Assembly: GCF_030409335.1 (NCBI RefSeq)
Contig: NZ_JAUFPN010000182.1
Location: 49,008-113,007, forward strand
Direction of reading: 5' to 3'
DNA length: 64,000 nt
Origin: Paeniroseomonas aquatica
GTDB lineage: Bacteria > Pseudomonadota > Alphaproteobacteria > Acetobacterales > Acetobacteraceae
This document shows, in pieces, positions 8,130 through 16,723 of the stretch (position 1 is the first letter of the stretch; each line of letters opens with the position of its first letter). Under the pieces are notes generated by a model. It saw nothing but the letters and a program-made list of their open reading frames with translations. It ran no database searches and was not told where the DNA came from. The position numbers and the translations under genes are program-made.

Positions 8130-8939
8130 ATGTTGCCCATCGACGCCCAATGCCTGCTGGAGATCGCCCCGCGCTTCGGCGGCGCGGCGGGGCAGCGGCA
8201 GGCCCGGATCGTCGCCGCCCTCGGCCCGGTGCTGCGGCCGGTGCTGGCCGGCTACGGGATCGGGACCCGGCTGCGCCTCGCGCATTTCCTGGCCCAGGCC
8301 TGCCATGAATCGGCGGGCTTCCGCGCGACCGAGGAATTCGCCTCCGGCGCCGCCTACGAGGGCCGCGGCGATCTCGGCAATACCAGCCCCGGCGACGGGC
8401 CGCGCTTCAAGGGCCGCGGCCTGCTGCAGCTGACCGGGCGGGCGAACTACCGCACCTATGGCCAGGCGCTCGGGGTGGACCTGCTGGCCCGGCCGGAGCG
8501 GGCCGCCGAGCCCGAGCTCTCGCTGCGCATCGCCGGCGAATACTGGACCCGGCTCGGCATCAACGCCGCCTGCGACGCGGACGACGTCGTCGAGGTGACG
8601 CGGCGGGTCAACGGCGGCCTGGTCGGGCTGGAGGAACGGCGCGGCCTGACCGCCCGGGCCAAGCTGGTCCTGGCCCGGCTGGAGGGGGTGCGGCTCGGCG
8701 GGGCGCAGCCGGAGGCGGCCCGGCCGGTGCTGCACCGCGGCTCGACCGGCGCGGCGGTGGCCGAGCTGCAGCGGCGGCTGCGCCAGCTCGGCTACCGCCT
8801 CGCGGTGGATGCCGATTTCGGCCCGGCCACCGAGCTGGCGGTGACCAGCCTCCAGGCCGCCCGCGGCATTCCGGCCGATGGCGTGGTCGGGCGGCTCACC
8901 TGGGCGGCGCTGGAGGCGCCGGCGGCGGCGGCCGCCTGA
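8130..8939 (+). CDS. GH19 chitinase/endolysin-like protein with C-terminal peptidoglycan-binding domain
   Basis: 269 aa from the ATG at 8130, chosen because GGGAG lies six bases upstream; earlier in-frame ATGs at 8112 and 8094 lack this. Residues 1-195 form a GH19 lysozyme-like domain with the catalytic Glu in ACHESAGF (Glu60), a second acidic residue in AYEGR (Glu77) and the conserved KGRGLLQLTGRANY. Residues 205-262 are a PG_binding_1 repeat (VLHRGSTGAAVAELQRRL, ending GVVGRLTW). It should cut chitin- or peptidoglycan-type glycans. No signal peptide is seen. No holin, capsid or other phage gene is adjacent, so it is either a domesticated phage lysin or a cell-wall enzyme. Confidence 0.85.
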   Translation: MLPIDAQCLLEIAPRFGGAAGQRQARIVAALGPVLRPVLAGYGIGTRLRLAHFLAQACHESAGFRATEEFASGAAYEGRGDLGNTSPGDGPRFKGRGLLQLTGRANYRTYGQALGVDLLARPERAAEPELSLRIAGEYWTRLGINAACDADDVVEVTRRVNGGLVGLEERRGLTARAKLVLARLEGVRLGGAQPEAARPVLHRGSTGAAVAELQRRLRQLGYRLAVDADFGPATELAVTSLQAARGIPADGVVGRLTWAALEAPAAAAA

Positions 8940-8948
8940 TCCCGGCCG

Positions 8949-9923
8949 CTACTCCGGCCGGATCCCGGCCTCCTGGATCAGCTTGCCCCAGCGCGCGGTC
9001 TCCTCGGCCAGGGTGCGGTGGAGCATGGCGGCGTCGCCGGTGGTGAGGACCACGCCCTGCTCGGCCAGGCGGGCGCGCAGCGCCGCATCCTCGGTCGCCG
9101 CGCGCAGCGCCGCGCCGGCCCGGGCGAGGACGGGCGCGGGCGTGCCGGCCGGGGCAAAAAGCCCCTGCCAGAAGACCACGTCGAAGCCGGGCAGGGTCTC
9201 GGCCACCGGGGGGATGTCCGGCAGCAGCGCGGATCGCTCGGCCGAGGAGATGGCGAGGCCGCGCGTGGCGTTGTCCGCCAGGGTCGGCAGCGCCTCGAGC
9301 ACCGCCTGGAACATCGCCTGGATGCGGCCGGCGCGGAGGTCGAGCAGCGCCGGGGCGCCGCCGCGGTAGGGGATGTGGGTCACCTCGATCCCGGCCGCCT
9401 GGGCGAAGAGCGCCAGCGCCAGGTGGTTGACCGCGCCGGTGCCGCTGCTGCCGAAATTCAGCTTGCCGGGGTTGGCCTTGCACCAGGCGATCAGCTCGGC
9501 GGTGCTGCGGGCGGGCACGTCCGGGTGGACGTGCAGGACGAAGGCGGTGCGGAAGACCATGCCGATCGGGGCAAGGTCGCGCAGCGGCTCCTTCGGGGTC
9601 AGGCTCGGCTGCAGGCCGGGGTTGATGGCCAGCGTCGAGGTGCCCATCAGCAGGGTGTAGCCATCCGGCCGGGCCTGGGCGACGGCGGTATTGGCCACGG
9701 CGGTCGCGGCGCCGACCCGGTTCTCCACCACCATCGGCACCGCCAGCTCGCGCCCCATGCGCTCGGCGACGGCGCGGGAGGTGACGTCGGTGACCCCGCC
9801 CGGGGCATAGCCGGAGACGACGCTGATGGCGCGGCTGGGGTAGGCCTCCTGCGCCCCGGCCAGGGTGGGGGCGAGCAGCGGGAGCGCCCAAGGGAGGGTC
9901 AGGGCGGCGCGGCGTGTCGGCAT
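8949..9923 (-). CDS. Bug/TctC family tripartite tricarboxylate transporter receptor
   Basis: 324 aa periplasmic receptor of the Bug family. It has a signal peptide (PTRRAALTLPW and on to LAGAQEA), the family motifs YPSRAISVVSGYAPGG, VVENRVGAA and the central KLNFGSSGTGAVNHL, followed by IPYRGG. Such proteins capture carboxylates and related small molecules with high affinity, and most are encoded away from the TctAB membrane parts, as here. The ATG at 9923 has GGAGGT eight bases ahead. The gene converges with the GH19 gene (9 bases apart) and lies downstream of the lactate permease gene on the same strand, separated by a GC-rich hairpin. Confidence 0.92.
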   Translation of the reverse strand: MPTRRAALTLPWALPLLAPTLAGAQEAYPSRAISVVSGYAPGGVTDVTSRAVAERMGRELAVPMVVENRVGAATAVANTAVAQARPDGYTLLMGTSTLAINPGLQPSLTPKEPLRDLAPIGMVFRTAFVLHVHPDVPARSTAELIAWCKANPGKLNFGSSGTGAVNHLALALFAQAAGIEVTHIPYRGGAPALLDLRAGRIQAMFQAVLEALPTLADNATRGLAISSAERSALLPDIPPVAETLPGFDVVFWQGLFAPAGTPAPVLARAGAALRAATEDAALRARLAEQGVVLTTGDAAMLHRTLAEETARWGKLIQEAGIRPE

Positions 9924-9964
9924 GGGCGGGACCTCCGGGATTTTCCCGGAAGCTGGCCGCTGCG

Positions 9965-9989
9965 GCGGGCGGGGGCAAGCCCCGCCCGC
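9965..9989 (-). terminator. GC-rich hairpin after lactate permease gene
   Basis: Ten-base perfect stem (9965-9974 with 9980-9989) and a 5-base loop, located between the stop of the permease gene (9997) and the start of the receptor gene (9923). It has no U-tract, so it is only a probable terminator or attenuator. Confidence 0.4.
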
Positions 9990-9996
9990 GGTATCG

Positions 9997-11667
9997 TCAG
10001 CCCGCGACAACCATGGCGGTGAAGGGCCAGACATAGGCCTGCAGCATCACCAGCATCCCGACCAGGATGGCCAGGGCGACGGAGTGGAAGAAGACGAAGC
10101 GCAGGATGGTGCCTTCCTGGCCGAACCAGTTGGTCGCGGTGGAGGCGACGACGATGGACTGCGCGTCGATCATCTTGCCCATGACGCCGCCCGAGGAATT
10201 GGCCGCCGCCATCAGCACCGGCGAGAGGCCGAGCTGCTGCGCCGTGATCTTCTGCAGCCCGCCGAACAGCACGTTGGAGGCGGTGTCGGACCCCGTCAGC
10301 GCCACGCCGAGCCAGCCGAGCATGGTGCCGAACAGCGGGAACAGGAACCCGGTCGAGGCGAAGGCGAGGCCCATGGTCGCATCCAGCCCGGAGTAGCGGG
10401 TCAGCGTGCCGAGGCCGAGCATGGCGCCGATGGTCACCAGGCTGAGCCGCACCTTCCAGATGGTCCGGCCGTACTCGGCGATGAGCGCGAAGGGCGAGAA
10501 CTTCATCAGCAGGCCGGAGACGATGGCGGCGAAGAGGATGCCGGTGCCGGTCATCGACAGGATGTTGAAGGCCCAGACGGCGGGCTCGGGGATCGGCCGC
10601 TCGACCACCGGCGGCGCCTTGATGATGGCGTTGTGCAGCCCGTCGATCGGCAGGCTGGTGGTGAAGATGCCGTTCAGCGCCGCGCGCACGCTGGGCAGGC
10701 CCCAGGCGAAGACGAAGACCGTCAGGATGAGCCAGGGCATCCAGGCGCGGACCAGCGTCGCGCGGTCCATCGCCTCGCCGCCCACCACCGGCTTGGCCTG
10801 CACCAGCCCGGCGCTCGGGTCCTTGCTGCGGAGGCCGGCGTTGGTCCAGATCTCGCGCGGCTGCCAGACCCGGAGGAAGCCGACCAGGCAGGCCATGCAG
10901 ACCAGGGCGGAGATGACGTCGACCAGCATGGGGCCGATGTAATTGCTGACCAGGAACTGCGGGATGGCGAAGCTGACGCCGGTGACCAGGATGGCGGGCC
11001 AGACATCGCGCATCGCGCGGAAGCCGGCGAAGGCCCAGATCAGCCAGAAGGGCACGATCAGGCTGAAGAAGGGCAGCTGCCGGCCGATCATCGCCGAGAG
11101 CAGGTTGAGGTCGATGCCGGTGACCGCCGACAGCGCGATGACCGGCGAGCCCAGCGCGCCGAAGGCCACCGGCGCGGTATTGGCGATCAGCGACAGGCCC
11201 GAGGCGGCGAGCGGGGAGAAGCCGAGGCCCATCAGGATGGCCGCCGTCACCGCGACCGGGGTGCCGAAGCCGGCGGCGCCCTCGAAGAAGGCGCCGAAGG
11301 CGAAGGCGATCAGCAGCAGCTGCAGCCGGCGGTCCGGCGTCACCCCGGCGATCGCCTGCTGCAGGGTGGTGAAGCTGCCGTTGGCCACCGTCAGGCGATA
11401 GAGGAAGATGATGTTCAGCACGATCCAGCCGATCGGGAAGAGGCCGGAGAGGACGCCGAGGCCGGCGGCCCGCACCGCCATGCCGCCGGGCATGCCGAAG
11501 ACGACGCTGGCGCAGATGACGGCGACCACAAGCGCGGCGATGGCGGCCCAATGCGCGGCGATGCGGAAGAAGGCCAGCGCGACCAGCATGACGACGACGG
11601 GCAGGGCGGCGAAGACGGTCGAAAGGGCGATATTGCCCATGGGGTCGTATACCTGGGTCCAGGTCAT
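9997..11667 (-). CDS. lldP: L-lactate permease (LctP family)
   Basis: 556 aa, close to the usual length of the family, with 12 or more membrane-spanning segments. Conserved LctP blocks are visible: FAFGAFFEGAAGFGTPVAVTAAIL, NTAPVAFGALGSPVIAL and NSSGGVMGKMIDAQSIVVAS, the last being the C-terminal signature. It imports L-lactate (and D-lactate or glycolate) with protons across the inner membrane. No lactate dehydrogenase or LldR regulator gene is adjacent. The start at 11667 faces the solute-binding protein gene at 11870 across about 200 bases that contain a 27-bp dyad. Confidence 0.93.
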   Translation of the reverse strand: MTWTQVYDPMGNIALSTVFAALPVVVMLVALAFFRIAAHWAAIAALVVAVICASVVFGMPGGMAVRAAGLGVLSGLFPIGWIVLNIIFLYRLTVANGSFTTLQQAIAGVTPDRRLQLLLIAFAFGAFFEGAAGFGTPVAVTAAILMGLGFSPLAASGLSLIANTAPVAFGALGSPVIALSAVTGIDLNLLSAMIGRQLPFFSLIVPFWLIWAFAGFRAMRDVWPAILVTGVSFAIPQFLVSNYIGPMLVDVISALVCMACLVGFLRVWQPREIWTNAGLRSKDPSAGLVQAKPVVGGEAMDRATLVRAWMPWLILTVFVFAWGLPSVRAALNGIFTTSLPIDGLHNAIIKAPPVVERPIPEPAVWAFNILSMTGTGILFAAIVSGLLMKFSPFALIAEYGRTIWKVRLSLVTIGAMLGLGTLTRYSGLDATMGLAFASTGFLFPLFGTMLGWLGVALTGSDTASNVLFGGLQKITAQQLGLSPVLMAAANSSGGVMGKMIDAQSIVVASTATNWFGQEGTILRFVFFHSVALAILVGMLVMLQAYVWPFTAMVVAG

Positions 11668-11727
11668 GCGGCGCTTCCATGCAGGATGTTCAGTCTCCGG
11701 GCGGGGCTAGCGCAAAATTCGGGCAGA

Positions 11728-11754
11728 GGTAATCGTTCACCGTACGGGATTACC
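11728..11754. promoter_or_regulatory. Dyad GGTAATC-N13-GATTACC in the divergent region
   Basis: A perfect 7-bp inverted repeat, 11728-11734 and 11748-11754, with 13 bases between, lies 61 bases upstream of the lactate permease start and 116 bases upstream of the divergent solute-binding protein gene. Such a dyad would suit a dimeric repressor acting on one or both promoters. A possible -35 element TTGACG (11778-11783) lies on the plus-strand side; its -10 partner is poor. Confidence 0.4.
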
Positions 11755-11869
11755 AGGAGTACATCTTTCGGAGCGGGTTGACGGCGGCGCGGGCCCGGGG
11801 CCAGCATGCCGCAATTCCGGGAGAAGGCGCTGATCGCAGGGCAAACGGCCAGATGCCGGAGGCTTGCGC

Positions 11870-13486
11870 ATGTCCGAGACCACCCTGACCCGCCGTGGCC
11901 TGCTGGGCGCCCTGTCCGCCGCGGCGGTCCCCTGGGACCTGGCCCAGGCCCAGACCGCCAGTGGCACGCTCCGCGTCGGGATGACGCTGGCCGCCATCCC
12001 GCTGTCCAACGGCTGCCCGGACCAGGGCGGCGAGGGCCAGCGCTTCATGGGCATCACGCTCTATAACTTCCTGGTCGAATGGGACCTGACCCAGGCCGAC
12101 CGGCCCTCCGCGCTGAAGCCGGGGCTGGCGACCAAGTGGGAGATCGACCCGACGAACCCCAAGCGCTGGTGGTTCACCCTGCGCCAGGGCGTGCGCTTCC
12201 ACGACGGCAAGGCGCTGGTCGCCGAGGACGTCGCCTTCAGCTTCGACCGCGCCTTCCGCCGCACCGCGCCCTGGTTCGACAACCGCGCCAATGCCGCCGT
12301 CGCGCTCAGGATGCCGACCATCGCCGACTGGGGCGCCGAGGGCGAGAACCGCTTCTGGATCGACACCATCTACCCCGACAGCACCGCGCCCTTCGGCACG
12401 GTCTATGTCGGCATCACCCATCGCGGCGCCTGGGAGGCGGCGGGGAAGTCCTGGGACGCCTATCTGAACAAGCCGGTCGGCACCGGGCCCTGGAAGCTCG
12501 AGAGCTTCGCCATCCGGGAGCGCGCGGTGCTGGTCCGCAACCCCGACCACTGGGAGGCCGCGCGCATCCCGAAATGCGCCCGGCTGCTGCTGCTGCCGCT
12601 GCCGGATGCCAATACCCGCGTCGCCGCGCTGCGCAGCGGCCAGGTGGATTTCATCGAGGCGCCGCCGCCGGATGCGCTGGCCAGCCTGCAGGCCGCGGGT
12701 TTCACCACGGTGACCAACCGCTATCCGCACAACTGGACCTGGCATTTCTCCATGCTGGAAGGCTCGCCCTGGCGCGACGTGCGGGTGCGCCGCGCGGCCA
12801 ACCTGGCGATCGACCGGTCGGGGATGAAGGCGATGCTGGGCGGGACCATGCTGGAGGGCGCCGGCATCGTCACGCCGGACAGCCAATGGTACGGCACCCC
12901 CAGCTTCAAGCTGGAATTCGCCCCGGACAAGGCCCGCGCCCTGCTGGCCGAGGCCGGCTTCGGGCCGGGCCGCCCGCTGAAGACCAAGGTGGCGATCTCG
13001 GCCGGCGGGTCCGGGCAGATGCAGCCGCTGACCATGAACGAGGTGGTGCAGCAGAACCTGAAGGACATCGGGATCGAGGTCGATTTCGAGGTGCTGGAAT
13101 GGAACGCCCTGCTGGTGATGCGGCGGGAGGGGGCGGCCAAGGCGCAGGCGCGCGGCGTCACCGCCATCAACGTCTCCTATGGCGCGGGCGACCCGTTCAG
13201 CGGCTTCATGCGCATCATGAAGGCCGACATGGCGGCGCCGGCCGGGGGCAACTGGGGCAATCTCGACGACCCCGTGCTCGAGCCGATGTTCGATGCGGCC
13301 TACAAGGCGATGGAGCCGGCGGCGCAGGATGCCATCCTGGCGAAGATCCACACCCGGGTGGTGGATGAGGCGCTGTTCCTCTTCGTGGCGCACGACCTCA
13401 ATCCCCGCGCCATGAGCAAGAAGGTCCGCGGCTTCGTGCAGGCACGGAATTGGTCGCAGGACCTGACGCCGATCAGCCTGGCTTGA
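11870..13486 (+). CDS. ABC transporter substrate-binding protein, family 5, first gene of the amidase cluster
   Basis: 538 aa SBP_bac_5 protein. The N-terminus TLTRRGLLGALSAAAVP has a twin-arginine-like signal, and cleavage is likely after DLAQAQ. The ATG at 11870 has GGAGG seven bases upstream; a TTG at 11864 is the less likely alternative. It is a more distant paralogue of the proteins at 117 and 2393 (LRSGQVDFIEAPPPD, SGGSGQMQPLTMNE-type segment, C-terminal KKVRGFVQARNW). It is followed after 15 bases by the AtzG-like gene and the amidases, so it probably binds the amide that these enzymes degrade. No permease is encoded nearby. Confidence 0.88.
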   Translation: MSETTLTRRGLLGALSAAAVPWDLAQAQTASGTLRVGMTLAAIPLSNGCPDQGGEGQRFMGITLYNFLVEWDLTQADRPSALKPGLATKWEIDPTNPKRWWFTLRQGVRFHDGKALVAEDVAFSFDRAFRRTAPWFDNRANAAVALRMPTIADWGAEGENRFWIDTIYPDSTAPFGTVYVGITHRGAWEAAGKSWDAYLNKPVGTGPWKLESFAIRERAVLVRNPDHWEAARIPKCARLLLLPLPDANTRVAALRSGQVDFIEAPPPDALASLQAAGFTTVTNRYPHNWTWHFSMLEGSPWRDVRVRRAANLAIDRSGMKAMLGGTMLEGAGIVTPDSQWYGTPSFKLEFAPDKARALLAEAGFGPGRPLKTKVAISAGGSGQMQPLTMNEVVQQNLKDIGIEVDFEVLEWNALLVMRREGAAKAQARGVTAINVSYGAGDPFSGFMRIMKADMAAPAGGNWGNLDDPVLEPMFDAAYKAMEPAAQDAILAKIHTRVVDEALFLFVAHDLNPRAMSKKVRGFVQARNWSQDLTPISLA

Positions 13487-13501
13487 GGGAGGAAAAGAGA
13501 C

Positions 13502-13696
13502 ATGCCGGACGAGATGGAACTGGATTTCCAATCGGCGCTGCGCGTCGCCGGGATCAGCATCCCGGAGGATCGCTACGCCATCATGCTCGATGCCTATCAC
13601 CAGTACCGCAAGCTGGTGGCGGTGCTGGACGAGCCGACGCCCTACGCCGATGAACCGGCGGCGGCGCCGCACCTGGCCGCGAGCCCGGTTCGATGA
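13502..13696 (+). CDS. AtzG/GatC-like small amidase partner protein
   Basis: 64 aa, start supported by GGGAGGA. It overlaps the first amidase gene by ATGA, so the two products should be made together. The sequence (LDFQSALRVAGISIPEDRYAIML and on to DEPAAAPH) looks like the short two-helix AtzG/DUF4089 or GatC-type adaptors that wrap around amidases such as the 1-carboxybiuret hydrolase AtzE. Similar segments appear fused to the C-termini of the second and third amidases (about residues 485-541 and 480-538). Assignment rests on length, position, the Glu/Pro/Ala C-terminal motif and that comparison; similarity is low. It could instead be an unrelated small protein. Confidence 0.6.
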   Translation: MPDEMELDFQSALRVAGISIPEDRYAIMLDAYHQYRKLVAVLDEPTPYADEPAAAPHLAASPVR

Positions 13697-15096
13697 GCGC
13701 GCCCCCGGTTCCGAGCCTGGCGGAAGCCTCCGCCGGCATCGCCGATGGCACGCTCTCGCCGGTCGCGCTCTGCGAGCAGGCCCTGGCGCGGATCGCGGCG
13801 CTGGAGCCGGCGCTCAACGCCTTCATCCTGCTGACCGCCGACCGGGCGCGGGCCGCCGCGGCCACCGCCGAGGCGGAGATCAAGGCCGGCCGCAGCCGCG
13901 GCCCGCTGCACGGCATCCCCTATGCGCTGAAGGACATCTACGACGTCGCCGGCCTGCCGACGACGGCGCATTCCCGCGTGCTGATCGGGCGGAACACGCC
14001 GGTCGCCGACAGCGATGCGGCGGCGCGGCTGGAGGCGGCTGGCATGGTGCTGCTCGGCAAGCTGGCGACGCATGAATTCGCCCGCGGCGGCGTGCGCGAC
14101 GACGACCTGCCCTTCCCCCGCGCCAAGAATCCGTGGAACCCGCTGCATTTCGCCGGCGGCTCCTCCTCCGGCTCGGGCGCGGGCGTGTCCTCGGGCATGA
14201 TGGCGCTGGCGATGGGCTCGGATACCGGCGGCTCCATCCGGCTGCCGGCGGCCTTCTCCGGCTGCGTCGGGCTGAAGCCGACCTATGGGCGGCTGAGCCG
14301 GCGGGGCGTGGTGCCGCTCTCCTTCGGCATGGACCATACCGGGCCGCTGACCCGCACGGTCGAGGATTGCGCCCTGGCGATGCAGGTGCTGGCCGGGCAC
14401 GACCCGGAGGACCCGGGCTCGGCGCCGGTGCCGGTCGGCGACTACATGTCCGGACTGCGCGATGGCGTGGCCGGCCTGCGCCTCGGCTATGCCCGGGCCT
14501 ACAACATCGAGGCGGGGGTCGATGCCGAGGCGCTGGCCGCCAATGACGCGGCGGTGGAAGTGCTGGCGAAGCTCGGCGCCGGGATCGTCGAGGTGGCGAT
14601 GCCCTCGCTGAAGCGCTTCGAGGCGGCGGTCTGGACCATCATCCATGCGGAATCCTTCGCCATCCACCAGCAGGACCTGCGGCAGCGGCCGGAGGCCTAT
14701 GGGCGGACGACGCGGGAGCGGATCATGCTCGGCGCCTTCGTCACCGGGCCGCAGTATGTCCAGGCGCAGCGGCTGCGGCTGAGCCTGATGCGGGAGGTCG
14801 ATGCGCTGTTCGGGGAGGTGGATGCCATCCTCTGCGCCCCCGCGCATGGGGCGGCGCCGCTGGCGGCGGAATCCGACGACGGGCCCTGGCGGCGGGCGCA
14901 GCCGATCACCGCCGCCTTCAACGTGACCGGGCATCCCGCGCTCTGCCTGCCGGCGGGTTTCGCGGCGAATGGGCTGCCGCTGTCCCTGCAGATCGTCGGC
15001 CGCAACTTCGACGAGGCGACGGTGCTGCGGATCGGCCAGGCCTATGAGCAGGCGACGGAGTGGCACACGCGCCGACCGCCGGAGGCCTGGGCATGA
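13693..15096 (+). CDS. Amidase signature family hydrolase (AtzE/GatA-like), first of three
   Basis: 467 aa. The Ser-cisSer-Lys triad of the amidase signature family is complete: Lys80 in ALKDIY, the cis-Ser within AGGSSSGSG (157-161) and the nucleophile Ser181 in GSDTGGSIR. It hydrolyses an amide C-N bond to acid and ammonia or amine. Unlike the next two amidases it ends shortly after the catalytic domain and instead has a separate small AtzG-like protein encoded just upstream, with overlapping stop and start (ATGA). Its own stop again overlaps the next amidase start. By analogy with AtzE/AtzG the substrate may be a carboxyurea- or biuret-type compound, but this is inference; indole-acetamide or nicotinamide-type amides are alternatives. 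Confidence 0.88.
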   Translation: MSAPPVPSLAEASAGIADGTLSPVALCEQALARIAALEPALNAFILLTADRARAAAATAEAEIKAGRSRGPLHGIPYALKDIYDVAGLPTTAHSRVLIGRNTPVADSDAAARLEAAGMVLLGKLATHEFARGGVRDDDLPFPRAKNPWNPLHFAGGSSSGSGAGVSSGMMALAMGSDTGGSIRLPAAFSGCVGLKPTYGRLSRRGVVPLSFGMDHTGPLTRTVEDCALAMQVLAGHDPEDPGSAPVPVGDYMSGLRDGVAGLRLGYARAYNIEAGVDAEALAANDAAVEVLAKLGAGIVEVAMPSLKRFEAAVWTIIHAESFAIHQQDLRQRPEAYGRTTRERIMLGAFVTGPQYVQAQRLRLSLMREVDALFGEVDAILCAPAHGAAPLAAESDDGPWRRAQPITAAFNVTGHPALCLPAGFAANGLPLSLQIVGRNFDEATVLRIGQAYEQATEWHTRRPPEAWA

Positions 15097-16718
15097 GCGA
15101 GGAACTCTGCTTCCTCGGCATCGCCGAGGCCGGCCGGCGGATCGCCGCGCGCAGGCTGTCGCCGGTGGAGCTGACCGCGGCCTATCTGGCCCGGATCGAG
15201 GCGATGGACGGGGTGCTGCGCAGCTTCGTCCGCGTCGCCGCGGAGGAGGCCATGGCGGCGGCCAAACTCGCCGAGGCGGAGATCATGGCGGGCGGGCCCC
15301 GCTCCCCGCTGCATGGCGTGCCCTTCGCGCTGAAGGACATCTTTGCGAGTGCGGGCCTGCCGACGACGGGGCATTCGCAGCGCTGCGTGGGCAACATCGC
15401 GGAGGAGGATGCGGCGACCACCGCCAGCCTGAAGGCCGCCGGCGGCGTGCTGCTGGGCAAGCTGGCGACGCATGAATTCGCCACCGGCGGGCCGTCCTGG
15501 GACCTGCCCTTCCCGCCGGCGCGCAATCCCTGGGATCTGACGCGGTTTCCGGGCGGCTCCTCCTCCGGCTCGGGGGTCGCGGTGGCGGCGGGGCTGGTGC
15601 CGGGGGCGATGGGCTCGGACACGGGTGGGTCGATCCGGCTGCCGGCGGCCTTCTGCGGCACGGCGGGGCTGAAGCCGACCTATGGCCGGGTCAGCAAGCG
15701 CGGCGTGCTGCCGCTGAGCTACACGCTCGACAATGCCGGGCCGCTGGCCTGGACGGTCGAGGACTGTTCCCTGTTGCTGCAGGCGATCGCCGGGCACGAC
15801 CCGCGCGACCCGGCCAGCGCCGATGTGCCCGTGCCGGATTACGGCGCGTCGCTGCACGCCGGCATCAAGGGCCTGAAGATCGGCCTGGTGCGGCACTGGT
15901 ACGAGACGGACCGCCGCGCCAGCGACCCGGTGATCGCCGCCATGGACGCCGCCGTCGCGGTGCTGCGCGGCCTGGGCGCCGAGGTGCGGGAGGTGACCCT
16001 GCATCCGCTGGCCGCCTACCAGGCGACCATGCGCGTCACCGGCGCGGCGGAGAGCTTCGCCATCCATGCGGACTGGCTCCGCAGCCGGCCCCAGGATTAC
16101 GGCGAGGTCTTCCGCTACCGCATCTTCCCCGGCGCCATGATCACCGGCCCCGAATACGTCCAGGCGCAGCGCTTCCAGCGGCTCCTGTGCGACGAAATGC
16201 GGGCCGCGCTGCGCGACGTGGATGCGCTGCTGACCGCCACCACCTGGGGCGAGGCGCCGGTCATGGCGGAGATGCGGGCGGAGGCGAATTTCGCCGCGCC
16301 GCCGCTGACCAATCCGTGGAACGTGGCGCAGCTGCCCTGCCTCTCGCTCTGCAACGGCTTCGGCCCGAACGGGCTGCCGCTGTCGCTGCAATTCGCCACG
16401 CGGCCCTTCGACGAGGCGACCCTGCTGCGGATCGGCCAGGCCTATGAGGCGGCGACGCCCTGGCGCGGCAAGCGGCCGGTGGTGCCGGCCGAGGGCCCGC
16501 CGGAATATCCGGTGAGCCAAGCGGCGCCGGCCCCCGCCGCGGGTTGGGGCGCCGAGGTCTCGGCGCTGGCCAGGCATGCGGCCCTCGGGCTGGACGCGGC
16601 GCAGTTCGCCCAGATGGCGGAGGCGCTGCCGCATCTGGATGCGATGCTGGCCGCCCTGCCGCGCGACCTGCCCTTCGGGGCAGAGCCGGCCAATACAACC
16701 CATCTGCGGGCGGAGTGA
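15093..16718 (+). CDS. Amidase signature family hydrolase with fused C-terminal AtzG-like segment, second of three
   Basis: 541 aa. Triad residues Lys81 (FALKDIF), cis-Ser in PGGSSSGSG (156-160) and Ser180 in GSDTGGSIR are intact. After the catalytic domain (to about 465) a Pro/Ala-rich linker leads into a helical tail (ALARHAALGLDAAQFAQM, about residues 493-510) that resembles the small GatC/AtzG partner. The start at 15093 overlaps the preceding stop and has GGAGG nine bases ahead. It is about half identical in motif regions to its neighbours and arose by tandem duplication; a 27-base stretch is identical in all three genes (here 15456-15482). Confidence 0.87.
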   Translation: MSEELCFLGIAEAGRRIAARRLSPVELTAAYLARIEAMDGVLRSFVRVAAEEAMAAAKLAEAEIMAGGPRSPLHGVPFALKDIFASAGLPTTGHSQRCVGNIAEEDAATTASLKAAGGVLLGKLATHEFATGGPSWDLPFPPARNPWDLTRFPGGSSSGSGVAVAAGLVPGAMGSDTGGSIRLPAAFCGTAGLKPTYGRVSKRGVLPLSYTLDNAGPLAWTVEDCSLLLQAIAGHDPRDPASADVPVPDYGASLHAGIKGLKIGLVRHWYETDRRASDPVIAAMDAAVAVLRGLGAEVREVTLHPLAAYQATMRVTGAAESFAIHADWLRSRPQDYGEVFRYRIFPGAMITGPEYVQAQRFQRLLCDEMRAALRDVDALLTATTWGEAPVMAEMRAEANFAAPPLTNPWNVAQLPCLSLCNGFGPNGLPLSLQFATRPFDEATLLRIGQAYEAATPWRGKRPVVPAEGPPEYPVSQAAPAPAAGWGAEVSALARHAALGLDAAQFAQMAEALPHLDAMLAALPRDLPFGAEPANTTHLRAE

Positions 16719-16723
16719 CGGCG

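Noticed and set aside
8043..9923. Prophage or gene transfer agent remnant around the GH19 gene
   Set aside because: Neighbouring genes are an alcohol dehydrogenase-type and a receptor gene; no phage structural, integrase or attachment sequence is seen.
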